A DNA stretch of 64,000 nt from Janthinobacterium agaricidamnosum (GCF_003667705.1 NZ_CP033019.1:4898001-4962000), one strand, 5' to 3'; positions 48,670 through 57,616 are shown, numbered from the stretch's first letter. Program-made: numbers and translations. Notes: generated by a model from the sequence alone, not told the origin.

Positions 48670-50583
48670 ATGAACGCTCCCATCACGCCCCACCGCCCGA
48701 TCCAGGCCTTGCCTGACCAGTTGATTTCGCAAATCGCCGCCGGCGAGGTGGTCGAGCGGCCGTCGGCCGTGGTGAAGGAATTGCTGGAAAACGCCCTCGA
48801 CTCGGGCGCCACGCAGATCACCGTGCGGCTGGAAGAAGGGGGCGTGAAACGCATCGCGATCACCGACAACGGGCGCGGCATCGATAAGGACCAGCTGCCG
48901 CTGGCCCTGGCGCGCCACGCCACCTCGAAGATCGCATCGCTGCACGACCTGGAAAACGTCGGCACCCTGGGCTTCCGGGGCGAGGCACTGGCCTCGATCG
49001 CCTCGGTGGCCGCCGTCACCGTGACCTCGCGCACGATGGATGCGGCCCATGCGTGGGAAATCGTCGGCTCGCACAACGGCAGCGTGTCGCCGTCGTCGGG
49101 CGCGCACGGCACCACGGTCGACGTGCAGGACCTGTATTTCAACACGCCCGCGCGGCGCAAATTCCTCAAATCCGAGCAGACGGAGTACGGCCATTGCGCC
49201 GAAGTCGTGCGCCGCATCGCGCTGGCGCGGCCCGACGTGTCGTTCTCGCTGTCGCACAACGGCCGCACCATCGACCAGTGGAATATCAGCGAACTGGCCA
49301 AGCGCAGCGCCCACATCCTGGGCAACGACTTCGCCGAAGCGCGCCTGGCGCTGGACGAGTCGGCCGGCAGCCTGCGCATTCACGGCTTTGCCGGCTTGCC
49401 GACGGCGTCGAAGGCGCGCGCCGACGGCCAGTTCTTTTACGTCAACGGGCGCTTCGTGCGCGACAAGCTGCTCGTGCACGCCGTGCGCATGGCCTACCAG
49501 GACGTGCTGCATGGCGACCGCTTCCCGTCGTACGTGCTGGCGCTCGACCTCGACCCGGCCCTGGTCGACGTCAACGTGCATCCGTCGAAGATCGAAGTAC
49601 GCTTCCGCGACAGCCGTTCCGTGCACCAGTTCGTCTTCCATGCGGTGCAGCGCGCGCTGGCGCAGACATCGGCCACGGCCTTCGGCAGCGTGCCGGCACC
49701 GCTGCCGGCAGCCTCCACCCTGGGCGGCGGCGACGCCGGCTCAGCGAACGGCGGCCCCGGCATCTGGCGCCGCGAACAGACGCAGACCTCGTTCGGCGCG
49801 CAATTTACGAATACCTTCGCGCCCGCCTCGCCCGGCGCGGCCCGCCCCTTCTTTGCCGAGGCGCCAGGCGTGGCCCAGGACACGGCGGCCTACGGCGCCC
49901 TGTTCGGCGGCGGCGCAGGTGCCGCCAACTCGCCGGTCACGCAGGTGGAGCCCTACATCGCCTCGCCCGAAGCGATGGCGCGCGAAGAATATCCGCTGGG
50001 CTTTGCCCTGGCCCAGCTGCACGGCATCTACATCCTGGCGCAAAACACCAAGGGCCTGGTGCTGGTCGACATGCACGCGGCGCACGAGCGCATCCTGTAC
50101 GAACAGCTGAAAAACGCGCTGCAGGCCCAGGTCTCCGGCCAGGACATGCAAGTGCAATCCTTGCTGATCCCCGTGACGTTCTACGCGGACGCCATCGAAG
50201 TGTCGACGGCGAATGAAAACCAGGACACCTTGAAAGCGCTGGGCTTCGATATCGCGGCCCTGTCGCCCACCACCCTGGCCGTACGCTCCGTGCCGACCCT
50301 GCTCAAGAACGCCGACGCGCAAACCCTGGCGCGCGACGTGCTGCGCGACGTGCGCGAATACGGCGGCTCGCGCGTGCTGATCGAGCGCCAGAACGAATTG
50401 CTGGGCACCCTGGCCTGCCACACGGCCGTGCGCGCCAACCGGATCTTGTCGGTGCAAGAGATGAACGCCCTGCTGCGCCAGATGGAGAGCACGGAACGCG
50501 CCGACCAGTGCAACCATGGCCGGCCCACCTGGGTGCAGGTCGAGATCAACGCGCTAGACAAGCTGTTCCTGCGCGGCCAGTAG
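48670..50583 (+). CDS. mutL: DNA mismatch repair protein MutL
   Basis: A GHKL ATPase of 637 residues that links MutS mismatch recognition to strand excision. ATP-lid motifs are complete: QIAAGEVVERPSAVVKELL, DNGRGI, TLGFRGEALASI and the Asn in LLENALDSG. A variable linker occupies about residues 330-430. The C-terminal dimer domain carries the QXLLIP-type LQVQSLLIPV-like strand, and the end matches the HGRPT motif (CNHGRPTWVQV). The endonuclease DQHA(X)2E motif appears only as DMHAAHERI, the regular form in its class. It precedes miaA, as in many proteobacteria. Confidence 0.96.
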   Translation: MNAPITPHRPIQALPDQLISQIAAGEVVERPSAVVKELLENALDSGATQITVRLEEGGVKRIAITDNGRGIDKDQLPLALARHATSKIASLHDLENVGTLGFRGEALASIASVAAVTVTSRTMDAAHAWEIVGSHNGSVSPSSGAHGTTVDVQDLYFNTPARRKFLKSEQTEYGHCAEVVRRIALARPDVSFSLSHNGRTIDQWNISELAKRSAHILGNDFAEARLALDESAGSLRIHGFAGLPTASKARADGQFFYVNGRFVRDKLLVHAVRMAYQDVLHGDRFPSYVLALDLDPALVDVNVHPSKIEVRFRDSRSVHQFVFHAVQRALAQTSATAFGSVPAPLPAASTLGGGDAGSANGGPGIWRREQTQTSFGAQFTNTFAPASPGAARPFFAEAPGVAQDTAAYGALFGGGAGAANSPVTQVEPYIASPEAMAREEYPLGFALAQLHGIYILAQNTKGLVLVDMHAAHERILYEQLKNALQAQVSGQDMQVQSLLIPVTFYADAIEVSTANENQDTLKALGFDIAALSPTTLAVRSVPTLLKNADAQTLARDVLRDVREYGGSRVLIERQNELLGTLACHTAVRANRILSVQEMNALLRQMESTERADQCNHGRPTWVQVEINALDKLFLRGQ

Positions 50584-50660
50584 GTCGGATTAGCGCAAGC
50601 GTAATCCGACACTGCAGCGGCGTCATCACGTCGGCTTACGCTTGCGCTAAGCCGACCTAC
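50580..50660. repeat. Paired REP-like elements in opposite orientation (BIME-like)
   Basis: Two 27-bp hairpins face each other: GTCGGATTA/TAATCCGAC arms (50584-50610) and GTCGGCTTA/TAAGCCGAC arms (50630-50656). The whole is bounded by GTAG and CTAC, giving an 81-bp composite palindrome. The left end supplies the mutL TAG stop. It is related to the element at 39577-39609. Confidence 0.8.
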
Positions 50661-50682
50661 GCATCACCTTACACGAGTCAAC

Positions 50683-51630
50683 ATGCAAAACACCCCACAT
50701 CTCCCCCTGGCCGTCGCCATCATGGGCCCCACGGCCAGCGGCAAGACGGCCAGTGCGCTGGCCATCGCGCAAGCGATCCCGTCCGAGATCATTTCCGTCG
50801 ATTCCGCCCTCGTCTACCGCGGCATGGATATCGGCACGGCCAAGCCGTCGCAAGAAGAACTGGCCCAGGTACCGCATCATCTGATCGACATCATCGACCC
50901 GCTCGATGCGTATTCCGTGGCCCAGTTCCGCAACGATACCCTGCGTCTGGTGGCGGAAATTTCCGCGCGCGGCAAGCTGCCGCTGCTCGTCGGCGGCACC
51001 ATGCTGTACTTCAAGGGCCTGGCCGACGGTCTCGACGACTTGCCAGGCGCCGATCCAGCCTTGCGTGCACGGCTGGAAGAAGACGCGGCCGCCATCGGCT
51101 GGCCCGCCATGCATGCGCGCCTGGCCGAGCAAGACCCCGTCACGGCCGCGCGCCTGGCGCCACAGGACGCGCAGCGCATCGGCCGCGCGCTGGAAATCAT
51201 CGCCCTGTCCGGCCAGCCCATGTCGGCCCTGCTGGACCGCCGCGAAAAGACCGTGCTGCCATTCCGGCTGCAATCGTTCGCACTGGAGCCGTCCGACCGC
51301 GCCGTGCTGCATGCGCGCATCGCCACGCGCTTCGACCTCATGCTGAAAAACGACGCCCTGCTCGACGAAGTGGAACAGCTGCGCCGGCGCGGCGACCTGC
51401 ACCCGGGCCTGCCGTCGATGCGCTGCGTGGGCTACCGCCAGGCCTGGGAATACCTCGACGGCCGCATCGACCGCGCCGCGCTGCGCGAGACCGGCATCAT
51501 CGCCACGCGCCAGCTGGCCAAGCGGCAGCTGACATGGCTGCGCTCGATGCCGGAGCGCATCGTCATCGATTGCCTGGGAGCTGATCCGGCCAATGCCATG
51601 CTGGCACAAATCGCCCCTTTGCTGACATAA
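50683..51630 (+). CDS. miaA: tRNA dimethylallyltransferase MiaA
   Basis: Transfers the isopentenyl group of DMAPP to A37 of tRNAs reading U-starting codons. The 315 residues have the P-loop [27 protein letters not shown], the [14 protein letters not shown] substrate motif, and the C-terminal [15 protein letters not shown] and [13 protein letters not shown]. It is complete. The gene sits between a REP pair and a degenerate repeat of its own 3' end. Confidence 0.96.
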   Translation: MQNTPHLPLAVAIMGPTASGKTASALAIAQAIPSEIISVDSALVYRGMDIGTAKPSQEELAQVPHHLIDIIDPLDAYSVAQFRNDTLRLVAEISARGKLPLLVGGTMLYFKGLADGLDDLPGADPALRARLEEDAAAIGWPAMHARLAEQDPVTAARLAPQDAQRIGRALEIIALSGQPMSALLDRREKTVLPFRLQSFALEPSDRAVLHARIATRFDLMLKNDALLDEVEQLRRRGDLHPGLPSMRCVGYRQAWEYLDGRIDRAALRETGIIATRQLAKRQLTWLRSMPERIVIDCLGADPANAMLAQIAPLLT

Positions 51631-51631
51631 G

Positions 51632-51767
51632 CGTCGCCACACAACAACTGGCCAAGCGCTAGGCTCGACTTAGGCTGCGCTCGATGCCGGAACGCGTCGT
51701 CATCGATTGCCTGGGACGTGACCCGGCCGCGGCCATGCTGGCGCAGATTCAAGCGTTGCTGAAATAG
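51632..51767 (+). pseudogene. Degenerate second copy of the miaA 3' end
   Basis: About 135 bp directly after miaA aligns with its last 130 bp. The translated part reads LRSMPERVVIDCLGRDPAAA and ends at TAG 51765-51767, versus [20 protein letters not shown] in the intact gene. The copy has a TAG in place of the CAG codon after LAKR and one extra codon, with many third-position changes. It has no start or ribosome site and cannot be expressed as MiaA. Confidence 0.85.
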
Positions 51768-51816
51768 CCATACAACAATCCACCACGAAAAACCCGCACA
51801 TTTTTTTGCTCCAGCA

Positions 51817-51845
51817 TTGACAAGGAAATCGGAAGACTGGATAAT
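51817..51845 (+). promoter_or_regulatory. Strong sigma-70 promoter of the tRNA-Met pair
   Basis: A perfect TTGACA (51817-51822), a 17-bp spacer and GATAAT (51840-51845) precede the first tRNA by 12 bp. Confidence 0.8.
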
Positions 51846-51857
51846 GCTCGGCTGTTG

Positions 51858-51934
51858 GGTGATATAGCTCAGTTGGTTAGAGCACAGCATTCATAATGCT
51901 GGGGTCGGTGGTTCAAGTCCACCTATCACCACCA
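51858..51934 (+). tRNA. tRNA-Met (CAT), first copy
   Basis: A 77-nt cloverleaf including CCA. The acceptor GGTGATA pairs with TATCACC, the D arm is AGCTCAGTTGGTTAGAGC, the anticodon CAT is at 51892-51894 in a TTCATAA loop, and the T arm is GGTGGTTCAAGTCCACC. The GGGGTC variable loop and D arm resemble the E. coli elongator tRNA-Met. The first pair G-C excludes an initiator. Confidence 0.95.
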
Positions 51935-51993
51935 AAGAACATCGATCAGGTTTCACCTGGTCAAAACCAGCATCCGGTCTGACCGGTCTGTTT

Positions 51994-52070
51994 GGTGATA
52001 TAGCTCAGTTGGTTAGAGCACAGCATTCATAATGCTGGGGTCGGTGGTTCAAGTCCACCTATCACCACCA
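51994..52070 (+). tRNA. tRNA-Met (CAT), second copy
   Basis: Base-for-base identical to the tRNA at 51858-51934, 59 bp downstream, in the same orientation and probably in the same transcript, which ends at the terminator near 52115. Confidence 0.95.
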
Positions 52071-52089
52071 AGAATTTGCAGCATTGATG

Positions 52090-52123
52090 AACCCGCCCTG
52101 CCCCGTGCAGCGGCGGGTTTTTT
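52090..52123 (+). terminator. Intrinsic terminator after the tRNA-Met pair
   Basis: AACCCGCC (52090-52097) pairs with GGCGGGTT (52112-52119), with an inner CTGC/GCAG extension. It is followed by TTTTTT. Confidence 0.85.
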
Positions 52124-52214
52124 CATTTCCGGCTACCGCGCATGCGGCCTGCGCGCAACACCCGCCCCTTCCGCATGCAATCGGGGATTGTGGCGAGACG
52201 CCGCTGGCGCTTAC

Positions 52215-52233
52215 AATGAGAATAATTCTCATT
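52215..52233. promoter_or_regulatory. Fur box upstream of the FecI-type sigma factor
   Basis: A 19-bp perfect palindrome, AATGAGAAT-A-ATTCTCATT, matches the Fur box in size and sequence style. It fills the spacer between TTACAA (52211-52216) and TATATT (52234-52239), so bound Fur-Fe2+ would block transcription of the genes from 52251. Confidence 0.85.
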
Positions 52234-52250
52234 TATATTATTCATTCCCC

Positions 52251-52778
52251 ATGTCCGCCATCCAACCCAGCCTGCAACAGCAAGTGCAGTCGCTTTACAG
52301 CGAGCATCATGGCTGGCTGGTGGGCTGGCTGCGCAAAAAGCTCAGCTGTCCGCATGGCGCGGCCGATGTGGCACAAGACACGTTCGTGCGCATCATCGCT
52401 TCGCGCGACGCCCTGTTCGGCATGCGCGAGCCGCGCGCCTATCTGTCCACCACGGCAAAGCGCTTGCTGCTCGACCGCGCGCGCCGGCAGGTACTCGAGC
52501 GCAGCTACCTGGCGGAACTGGCCCTGCTGGCCGACAGCCTGCCCGGCGCGCCGTCGCCGGACGAGATCCTGATGGCCGTGCAGGCGCTCGGGCAGATCGC
52601 CACGGCGCTGGCCGGCTTGTCCGCCAGGGCGCGCGACGCCTTCTTGCTGCACTACCTGGAAGAGCAGCCGCAGGCCGCCGTCGCCGCGCAGCTGAACGTC
52701 TCCACGCGCATGGTGCAAAAATACCTGGTGCAAGCCTTGCTGGCCTGCCGCCACGCCTGCCCGGCCATGGCGGCATGA
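52251..52778 (+). CDS. FecI-type ECF sigma factor
   Basis: A 175-residue ECF sigma-70 with region 2 (ADVAQDTFVRIIASRD and PRAYLSTTAKRLLLDRARR) and region 4 (LSARARDAFLLHYLE, VSTRMVQKYLVQAL) typical of FecI/PupI. It directs transcription of a TonB receptor gene when released by FecR. The start at 52251 follows the Fur-controlled promoter by 11 bases; no strong ribosome site is visible. It overlaps fecR by four bases (ATGA). Confidence 0.93.
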   Translation: MSAIQPSLQQQVQSLYSEHHGWLVGWLRKKLSCPHGAADVAQDTFVRIIASRDALFGMREPRAYLSTTAKRLLLDRARRQVLERSYLAELALLADSLPGAPSPDEILMAVQALGQIATALAGLSARARDAFLLHYLEEQPQAAVAAQLNVSTRMVQKYLVQALLACRHACPAMAA

Positions 52779-53779
52779 AGGGCGCGCGCACCGACGCGAC
52801 AGCCGAACAGGCCGCGCAGTGGATCGTGCGCCTGAGCGCCGACGACCCGGCCGAGCGCGAACAGGCACGCTCCGGCTTCGCCGCATGGAAGGCGGCCGAC
52901 CCGCTGCACGCGAACGCAGCGGCCGGCATGGAAAACCTGCTGCGCCAGTTGCACGCCGTGCGCGAGCCGGCCGGCGGCGACCATCGCCCCGCCCGGGCCG
53001 CCCTGGCCGCCATCTCCCCCGATCGCCCCCGCCAGCGCCTGCGCCAGCTGGCCGCCGCCAGTGCCGTCGCCATGCTGGTGCTGGGCACGGCCATGGTCGC
53101 CAGCGAGCGCCCCGCCTACCTGCTGGCCGACCTGCGCAGCCCCACAGGGCAATGGCAGTCGCACATCCTGGCCGACGGCAGCCGGATCACCCTGGCCGGC
53201 GGCAGCGCCGTCAACGTGCGCTTTACTGCGGGCGAGCGGCACGTGGAACTGGTGCGTGGCGACATCCTCGTCGACGTCGCCAAGGATGTGCAGCGCCCCT
53301 TCATCGTCGACAGCAGGCAGGCGGCGATCCGCGCGCTGGGCACGCGCTTTAGCGTGCGCCGGGAAGACGGCGCCACCATCCTGAACATGCTGGAGTCGAC
53401 AGTATCGGCGCAGGTGCCGCAACATCCTGCCGTCGTGGTGCGGGCGGGCCAGCGCACGCGCATCACGGGCGATGGCGTCGGACCGCTAACAACCATCGAT
53501 GCGGTCAGCGTGCAGCAAGCGTGGCACGCGCACCAGCTGGTGGTCGACGACCAGCCATTGGCCGAGGTGCTCGACGAGCTGGCGCGCCACCGTCCCGGCC
53601 AGCTGCATTACGACCGCGCGCAGATCGCCGGCATCCGCGTGGCGGCCGTGCTGCCGCTGGACGACACGGACAAGGCGCTGCAGCTGTTGATCGACAATTT
53701 CCCGCAACTGCGCATCCGCATGCTGACGCGCTACCTGGTGATGGTCGACGCGCCAAGCACTGGCACCGCAAAAAAATAA
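52775..53779 (+). CDS. FecR-family anti-sigma regulator
   Basis: A 334-residue inner-membrane protein. The N-terminal cytoplasmic DUF4880 region (about residues 10-50, QWIVRLSADDPAEREQ) binds the sigma factor. A single helix sits near residues 90-108, then comes the periplasmic FecR domain with LADGSRITLAGGSAVNVRF. The C terminus (about 250-320) resembles an STN domain that contacts the receptor's signalling domain. It couples substrate-loaded receptor to sigma activation. It lies between the sigma factor and the receptor. Confidence 0.92.
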   Translation: MKGARTDATAEQAAQWIVRLSADDPAEREQARSGFAAWKAADPLHANAAAGMENLLRQLHAVREPAGGDHRPARAALAAISPDRPRQRLRQLAAASAVAMLVLGTAMVASERPAYLLADLRSPTGQWQSHILADGSRITLAGGSAVNVRFTAGERHVELVRGDILVDVAKDVQRPFIVDSRQAAIRALGTRFSVRREDGATILNMLESTVSAQVPQHPAVVVRAGQRTRITGDGVGPLTTIDAVSVQQAWHAHQLVVDDQPLAEVLDELARHRPGQLHYDRAQIAGIRVAAVLPLDDTDKALQLLIDNFPQLRIRMLTRYLVMVDAPSTGTAKK

Positions 53780-53852
53780 TTTGCCACGCAGGTTCGTGTT
53801 GGCGCATCTCGCGCGTCAAGGCAGCTGAGATCATTCAAAAAAGGCTGTCACC

Positions 53853-56327
53853 ATGTACGCTCAAGTCGTTGCCGTTTCCTCCCCGAACACCCTGCGCACG
53901 CGTCTGCGCCCGCTGGCCCTGGCGGCCATGCTGCTCGCTGGCGCCGCCCTGCATGCCCAGGCAGCCGCCCAGGCCGTGCCGGCGGTCGCCAGCTACGCCA
54001 TTCCCGCCGGCCCGCTGGCCGGCGCCCTGAACCGCTATGCACAGCAGGCGGGCGTGTCCATCGTCATCGACGCGGCCAAGGTGCAGGGGCTGCAGACGGC
54101 CGGACTGCAAGGCAGCTACGCCATCGACGACGGCTTCGCCATGCTGCTGCGCGGCAGCGGCTATGCCATCGGCAAGACGTCCACCGGCTATGTGCTGGTG
54201 GCCGCACCGGCGTCCGCCCCCACGGCGGCGGCAAGCTCCGCTTCGGCGGGCGAGCGCACCATGCCCTCGATTACCATCGTCGGCCAGGCCGAACAAGGCG
54301 CCACCACGGAAGGCAGCGGTTCCTACACGGCGCGCAAGCTCACCATCGGCAAGGGTGAACAAGCGATGAAGGACATCCCGCAATCGGTCAGCGTGCTGAC
54401 GCGCCAGCGCCTGGACGACCAGGGCATCACGGACTTGCGCGAAGCTGTCAACAACGTCACCGGCGTGGTGGGCGTGCATGGCGTGGGCCCGGGCGTGGTC
54501 ATCACGGCGCGCGGCTTCCAGATCGACCAATGGCAATACGACGGCGTGCCGATCGACCGCAACACCTATGCGCTGGGTAACTGGGGCCAGGAAAACATGG
54601 TCATCTACGACCGCCTGGAAGTGCTGCGCGGCGCTTCCAGCATGCTCGTTGGCACGGGCAGCCCCGGCGGTTCCGTCAACCTGGTGCGCAAGCGCCCGCT
54701 GGCCACACGCGCGATCACGCTGACGGGGCGCGCCGGTTCCTGGGACCACTATGGCGCCCAGGTCGACATCAGCACGCCCCTGAACGCGGAAGGCAGCCTG
54801 CGCGGACGCGCCATCGTCGACGAGGACGACAGCCACTCCTTCATCGACCAGGTATGGAGCAAGAGCCGCACCCTGTACGCGGCAATCGACTACGACCTGG
54901 CGCCCGCCACCACGGTCGGCCTGGCCGCCAGCCATGTCAAGGCCCACGGCCGCCCCACCTTCATCGGCCTGCCCCGCTACGTCGACGGCAGCGCACTGCC
55001 GCTGCCGCGCTCCACCTTCACGGGCGCCGACTGGAACCGCAGCCTGGTGGAACAGAGCACCGTCTACCTGGACCTGGAACACCACTTCAATACGCAATGG
55101 AGCCTGAAGGCCTCGGCGCTGGGCATGAATGAAAGCACCAGCTCCACGCACCAGCGCACGGCCTTCGCCATCAAACCCGATGGCAGCGGCGCGCGCTATG
55201 GCGACTTTTCCACCGATTTCGACAACCGCAAGCGCGGCATCGACGCTTTCGTGCGCGGCAAATTCGACGGCCTGGGCATCGCGCAGGAAATCGTCGCCGG
55301 CGCCAGCTATGTCAGCATGACGTCGAACGACCGCTATGCGCGCGCGTGGGAAACGGGCGCGGATATCTTCAACATCAAGCACCATCGCCCGTGGCAGGAC
55401 TTCGACAGCATCGCCGCGCGCGGCGTGAGCAGCTACAGCACCTACGACATGCGCCAGAAAGGGCTGTACGCCACCTGGAACGGCCAGCTGACGGGCAAGC
55501 TGAAAGCCCTGCTGGGCGGGCGCTTCAGCTGGTACGACTTCCTGTATGCCACGCCGGACGGCTACCGCGACGCCACCCGCGCCACGGCCAGGTTCACGCC
55601 ATCGGTGGGCCTGATCTATGCATTGACGCCGCAATGGTCGGCCTACGCCAGCTATGCGGACGTGTTCCAGCCGCAGACGAACCACGATGTGGCCGGCCGC
55701 ACCCTCAAGCCGATCACGGGCAGCAGCTACGAAGGCGGCATCAAGGGTGAACTGGTGGACGGCAAGGTCAACACTTCGCTGGCCGTATTCCGCTATGACC
55801 ACAAGGACCGCGCCGTCACCGACTACGCTGCCGGTTTCGCCTGCGACGGCTGGTACTGCTCGCGCGCCTCGGGCAAGGTGCGCAGCCAGGGCCTGGAAGC
55901 GGAGGTGTCGGGCGAAGTGGCGCGCGGCCTGCAGCTGTCGGCCGGCTATGCCTACACGACGACGACCTACCTCGACGATCCGGACAACAAGGGCCAGGTC
56001 TTTTCCACGTGGACGCCGAAGCACATGCTGCGCCTTTGGTCGAGCTATACCCTGCCCGGCGCGTGGGACAAGTTCAGCGTGGGCGCCGGCACCAGCCTGC
56101 AAAGCCATACGGTCGATACCGAACGCACGTTCAAGGTTGCCGGTTTCTCGATCTGGAATGCACGCCTGGGCTGGCAAGCCACGCCGCAAGTGGCCCTGTC
56201 GGTCAACGTCAACAATCTGTTCGACAAGCGCTACATCATCCCGGCCTACAACACCACCGGGTCGAACAACTATTATGGCGACCCGCGCAACGTGCAGTTC
56301 ACCCTGAAGTACACGCCGAAGTGGTAG
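53853..56327 (+). CDS. TonB-dependent siderophore receptor with signalling domain
   Basis: An 824-residue outer-membrane transporter. A signal peptide is cleaved near residue 40, and an STN transducer domain (about 45-115, SYAIPAGPLAGALNRYAQQA) follows. The plug carries SVSVLTRQRLDDQGITDL and VLRGASSMLVGTGSPGGSVN, and the 22-strand barrel ends in FTLKYTPKW. The STN domain plus the adjacent FecI/FecR pair show transcriptional feedback by bound ligand, as for FpvA/FecA. The ferri-siderophore is not predictable. No siderophore biosynthesis genes are nearby. Confidence 0.93.
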   Translation: MYAQVVAVSSPNTLRTRLRPLALAAMLLAGAALHAQAAAQAVPAVASYAIPAGPLAGALNRYAQQAGVSIVIDAAKVQGLQTAGLQGSYAIDDGFAMLLRGSGYAIGKTSTGYVLVAAPASAPTAAASSASAGERTMPSITIVGQAEQGATTEGSGSYTARKLTIGKGEQAMKDIPQSVSVLTRQRLDDQGITDLREAVNNVTGVVGVHGVGPGVVITARGFQIDQWQYDGVPIDRNTYALGNWGQENMVIYDRLEVLRGASSMLVGTGSPGGSVNLVRKRPLATRAITLTGRAGSWDHYGAQVDISTPLNAEGSLRGRAIVDEDDSHSFIDQVWSKSRTLYAAIDYDLAPATTVGLAASHVKAHGRPTFIGLPRYVDGSALPLPRSTFTGADWNRSLVEQSTVYLDLEHHFNTQWSLKASALGMNESTSSTHQRTAFAIKPDGSGARYGDFSTDFDNRKRGIDAFVRGKFDGLGIAQEIVAGASYVSMTSNDRYARAWETGADIFNIKHHRPWQDFDSIAARGVSSYSTYDMRQKGLYATWNGQLTGKLKALLGGRFSWYDFLYATPDGYRDATRATARFTPSVGLIYALTPQWSAYASYADVFQPQTNHDVAGRTLKPITGSSYEGGIKGELVDGKVNTSLAVFRYDHKDRAVTDYAAGFACDGWYCSRASGKVRSQGLEAEVSGEVARGLQLSAGYAYTTTTYLDDPDNKGQVFSTWTPKHMLRLWSSYTLPGAWDKFSVGAGTSLQSHTVDTERTFKVAGFSIWNARLGWQATPQVALSVNVNNLFDKRYIIPAYNTTGSNNYYGDPRNVQFTLKYTPKW

Positions 56328-56344
56328 GACGATTGAAAAGCTGA

Positions 56345-56363
56345 GGGCCGGCAACGCCGGCCC
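56345..56363 (+). terminator. Hairpin after the TonB receptor gene
   Basis: GGGCCGGC (56345-56352) and GCCGGCCC (56356-56363) form an 8-bp stem with an AAC loop, 18 bases past the stop. No U tract follows. Confidence 0.5.
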
Positions 56364-56490
56364 GCGCCGCGTGACTGATAGTGCCACCGGCATTCAGTTC
56401 GCGCCGCGGCCGGGATTTTCGGCTAAGATGATGGCGCGGCGTTGCGCCGCACCGCATCGTGCATCGGCCTCTCAATCATCTACACCGTCA

Positions 56491-57510
56491 ATGGAACAAA
56501 AAGACAAGTCCTGGGTCACTTCGGTCGACGTCGCCAAACGGGCCGGCGTCTCGCGCTCCGCCGTCTCGCGCACATTCACGCCCGGCGCCAGCGTGGCGCC
56601 CGAAACGCGGGCCCGCGTGATGGAAGCGGCGCAGTCGCTGGGCTACCAGGTCAACATCCTGGCGCGCAGCATGAACCAGGGGCAAAGCAATCTGGTGGGC
56701 GTCGTCATCACGGGCTTCACGGACCCGTTCCGCGTGGCCCTGCTGGGCGAAGTCACGCGCAGCCTGAGCGAACATGCGCTGGTGCCGCTGCTGATGAATG
56801 CGGAAGATCCCGAACGCCTCAGCGAATTGCTGCGCATCCTCCTCAGCTACAAGATTTCCGGCGTCATCATGACGTCCGGCTCGCCGCCGTCCGCCGTGGC
56901 GACGGAATACCTGCAGCGGCAAGTACCGGTGGCCATGATCAACCGCGCGCGCGACCTGAAGGGCGTCGACGTGGTCAACAGCGACAACCGCCATGGCGGC
57001 GAACTGGCGGCCAGCACTCTGCTCGACAGCGGCGCCAAACGGCTGGCCTTCGTCAACACGCGCGCCAGCAGTTTCAGCGGCATCGCGCGCGGCAAGGCCT
57101 TCCTCGACCATCTGGCGCCGGCCGTGGCGAAGAAGCGCTGCACGGCCGGCGAATACCTGGCCGACGCCATCGGCTACCAGGCGGGCCAGGAAGCGGCCGA
57201 CGCCCTGCTCGCCTCGGGCAAGCTGCCCGACGGCGTCTTTTGCGCCACCGACCTGATCGCCTGCGGCTTCATCGACGCGGCGCGCAGCAAGTACGGCATC
57301 GACGTGCCTGCGCAATTGCAGGTGATCGGCTTCGACGACATTCCCATGGCGGCGCTCGACGCCTACCAGCTGACCACCATCCGCCAGGATGCGGGCGACT
57401 TGGCGCGCCGCGCCGTCAAGAGCCTGGTCGAGCGCATGGAAAAATTTGCCATGCCGGGCCGCCTGAAGGAAGTCCCCGTCACCCTGGTGCGGCGCGGCAC
57501 GACGCGCTAA
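56491..57510 (+). CDS. LacI-family transcriptional regulator
   Basis: A 339-residue regulator. The N-terminal helix-turn-helix is VTSVDVAKRAGVSRSAVSRT, with the hinge helix ending LARSMNQGQS. It is joined to a periplasmic-binding-fold effector domain with VGVVITGFTDPF, GKLPDGVFCATDLIACGF and IGFDDIPMAA. The minor-groove hinge residues of classical LacI are only partly kept. The effector is unknown. It lies upstream of a phosphoesterase and two phosphatases, with a perfect operator-like repeat between. The start at 56491 fits the family; no ribosome site is obvious. Confidence 0.9.
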   Translation: MEQKDKSWVTSVDVAKRAGVSRSAVSRTFTPGASVAPETRARVMEAAQSLGYQVNILARSMNQGQSNLVGVVITGFTDPFRVALLGEVTRSLSEHALVPLLMNAEDPERLSELLRILLSYKISGVIMTSGSPPSAVATEYLQRQVPVAMINRARDLKGVDVVNSDNRHGGELAASTLLDSGAKRLAFVNTRASSFSGIARGKAFLDHLAPAVAKKRCTAGEYLADAIGYQAGQEAADALLASGKLPDGVFCATDLIACGFIDAARSKYGIDVPAQLQVIGFDDIPMAALDAYQLTTIRQDAGDLARRAVKSLVERMEKFAMPGRLKEVPVTLVRRGTTR

Positions 57511-57522
57511 GCGATTCAATAC

Positions 57523-57547
57523 GGCAGATGGCGCAACGCCGTCTGCC
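57523..57547 (+). terminator. Hairpin after the LacI gene
   Basis: GGCAGATGGCG (57523-57533) pairs with CGCCGTCTGCC (57537-57547) around CAA, 11 pairs with one G-T. The following run is C-rich, so termination efficiency is uncertain. Confidence 0.5.
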
Positions 57548-57616
57548 CGCCCCCACCGCCCCGCAGCGCCCGCCGTTCCCCGTTTTCCACACTTTTTCAT
57601 CCTCCGCCTGTACTTG

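Noticed and set aside
51632..51767. A separate small gene after miaA
   Set aside because: No start or ribosome site, and an in-frame TAG lies in the region aligned to miaA.
51858..52070. tRNA-Met direct repeats as attL/attR of an integrated island
   Set aside because: Only 59 bp lies between them and no integrase is close; XerD at 31960 is the housekeeping recombinase.
53835..56393. An 852-codon open frame antisense to the TonB receptor
   Set aside because: Composition is that of a reverse-strand shadow and the sense gene has all receptor motifs.
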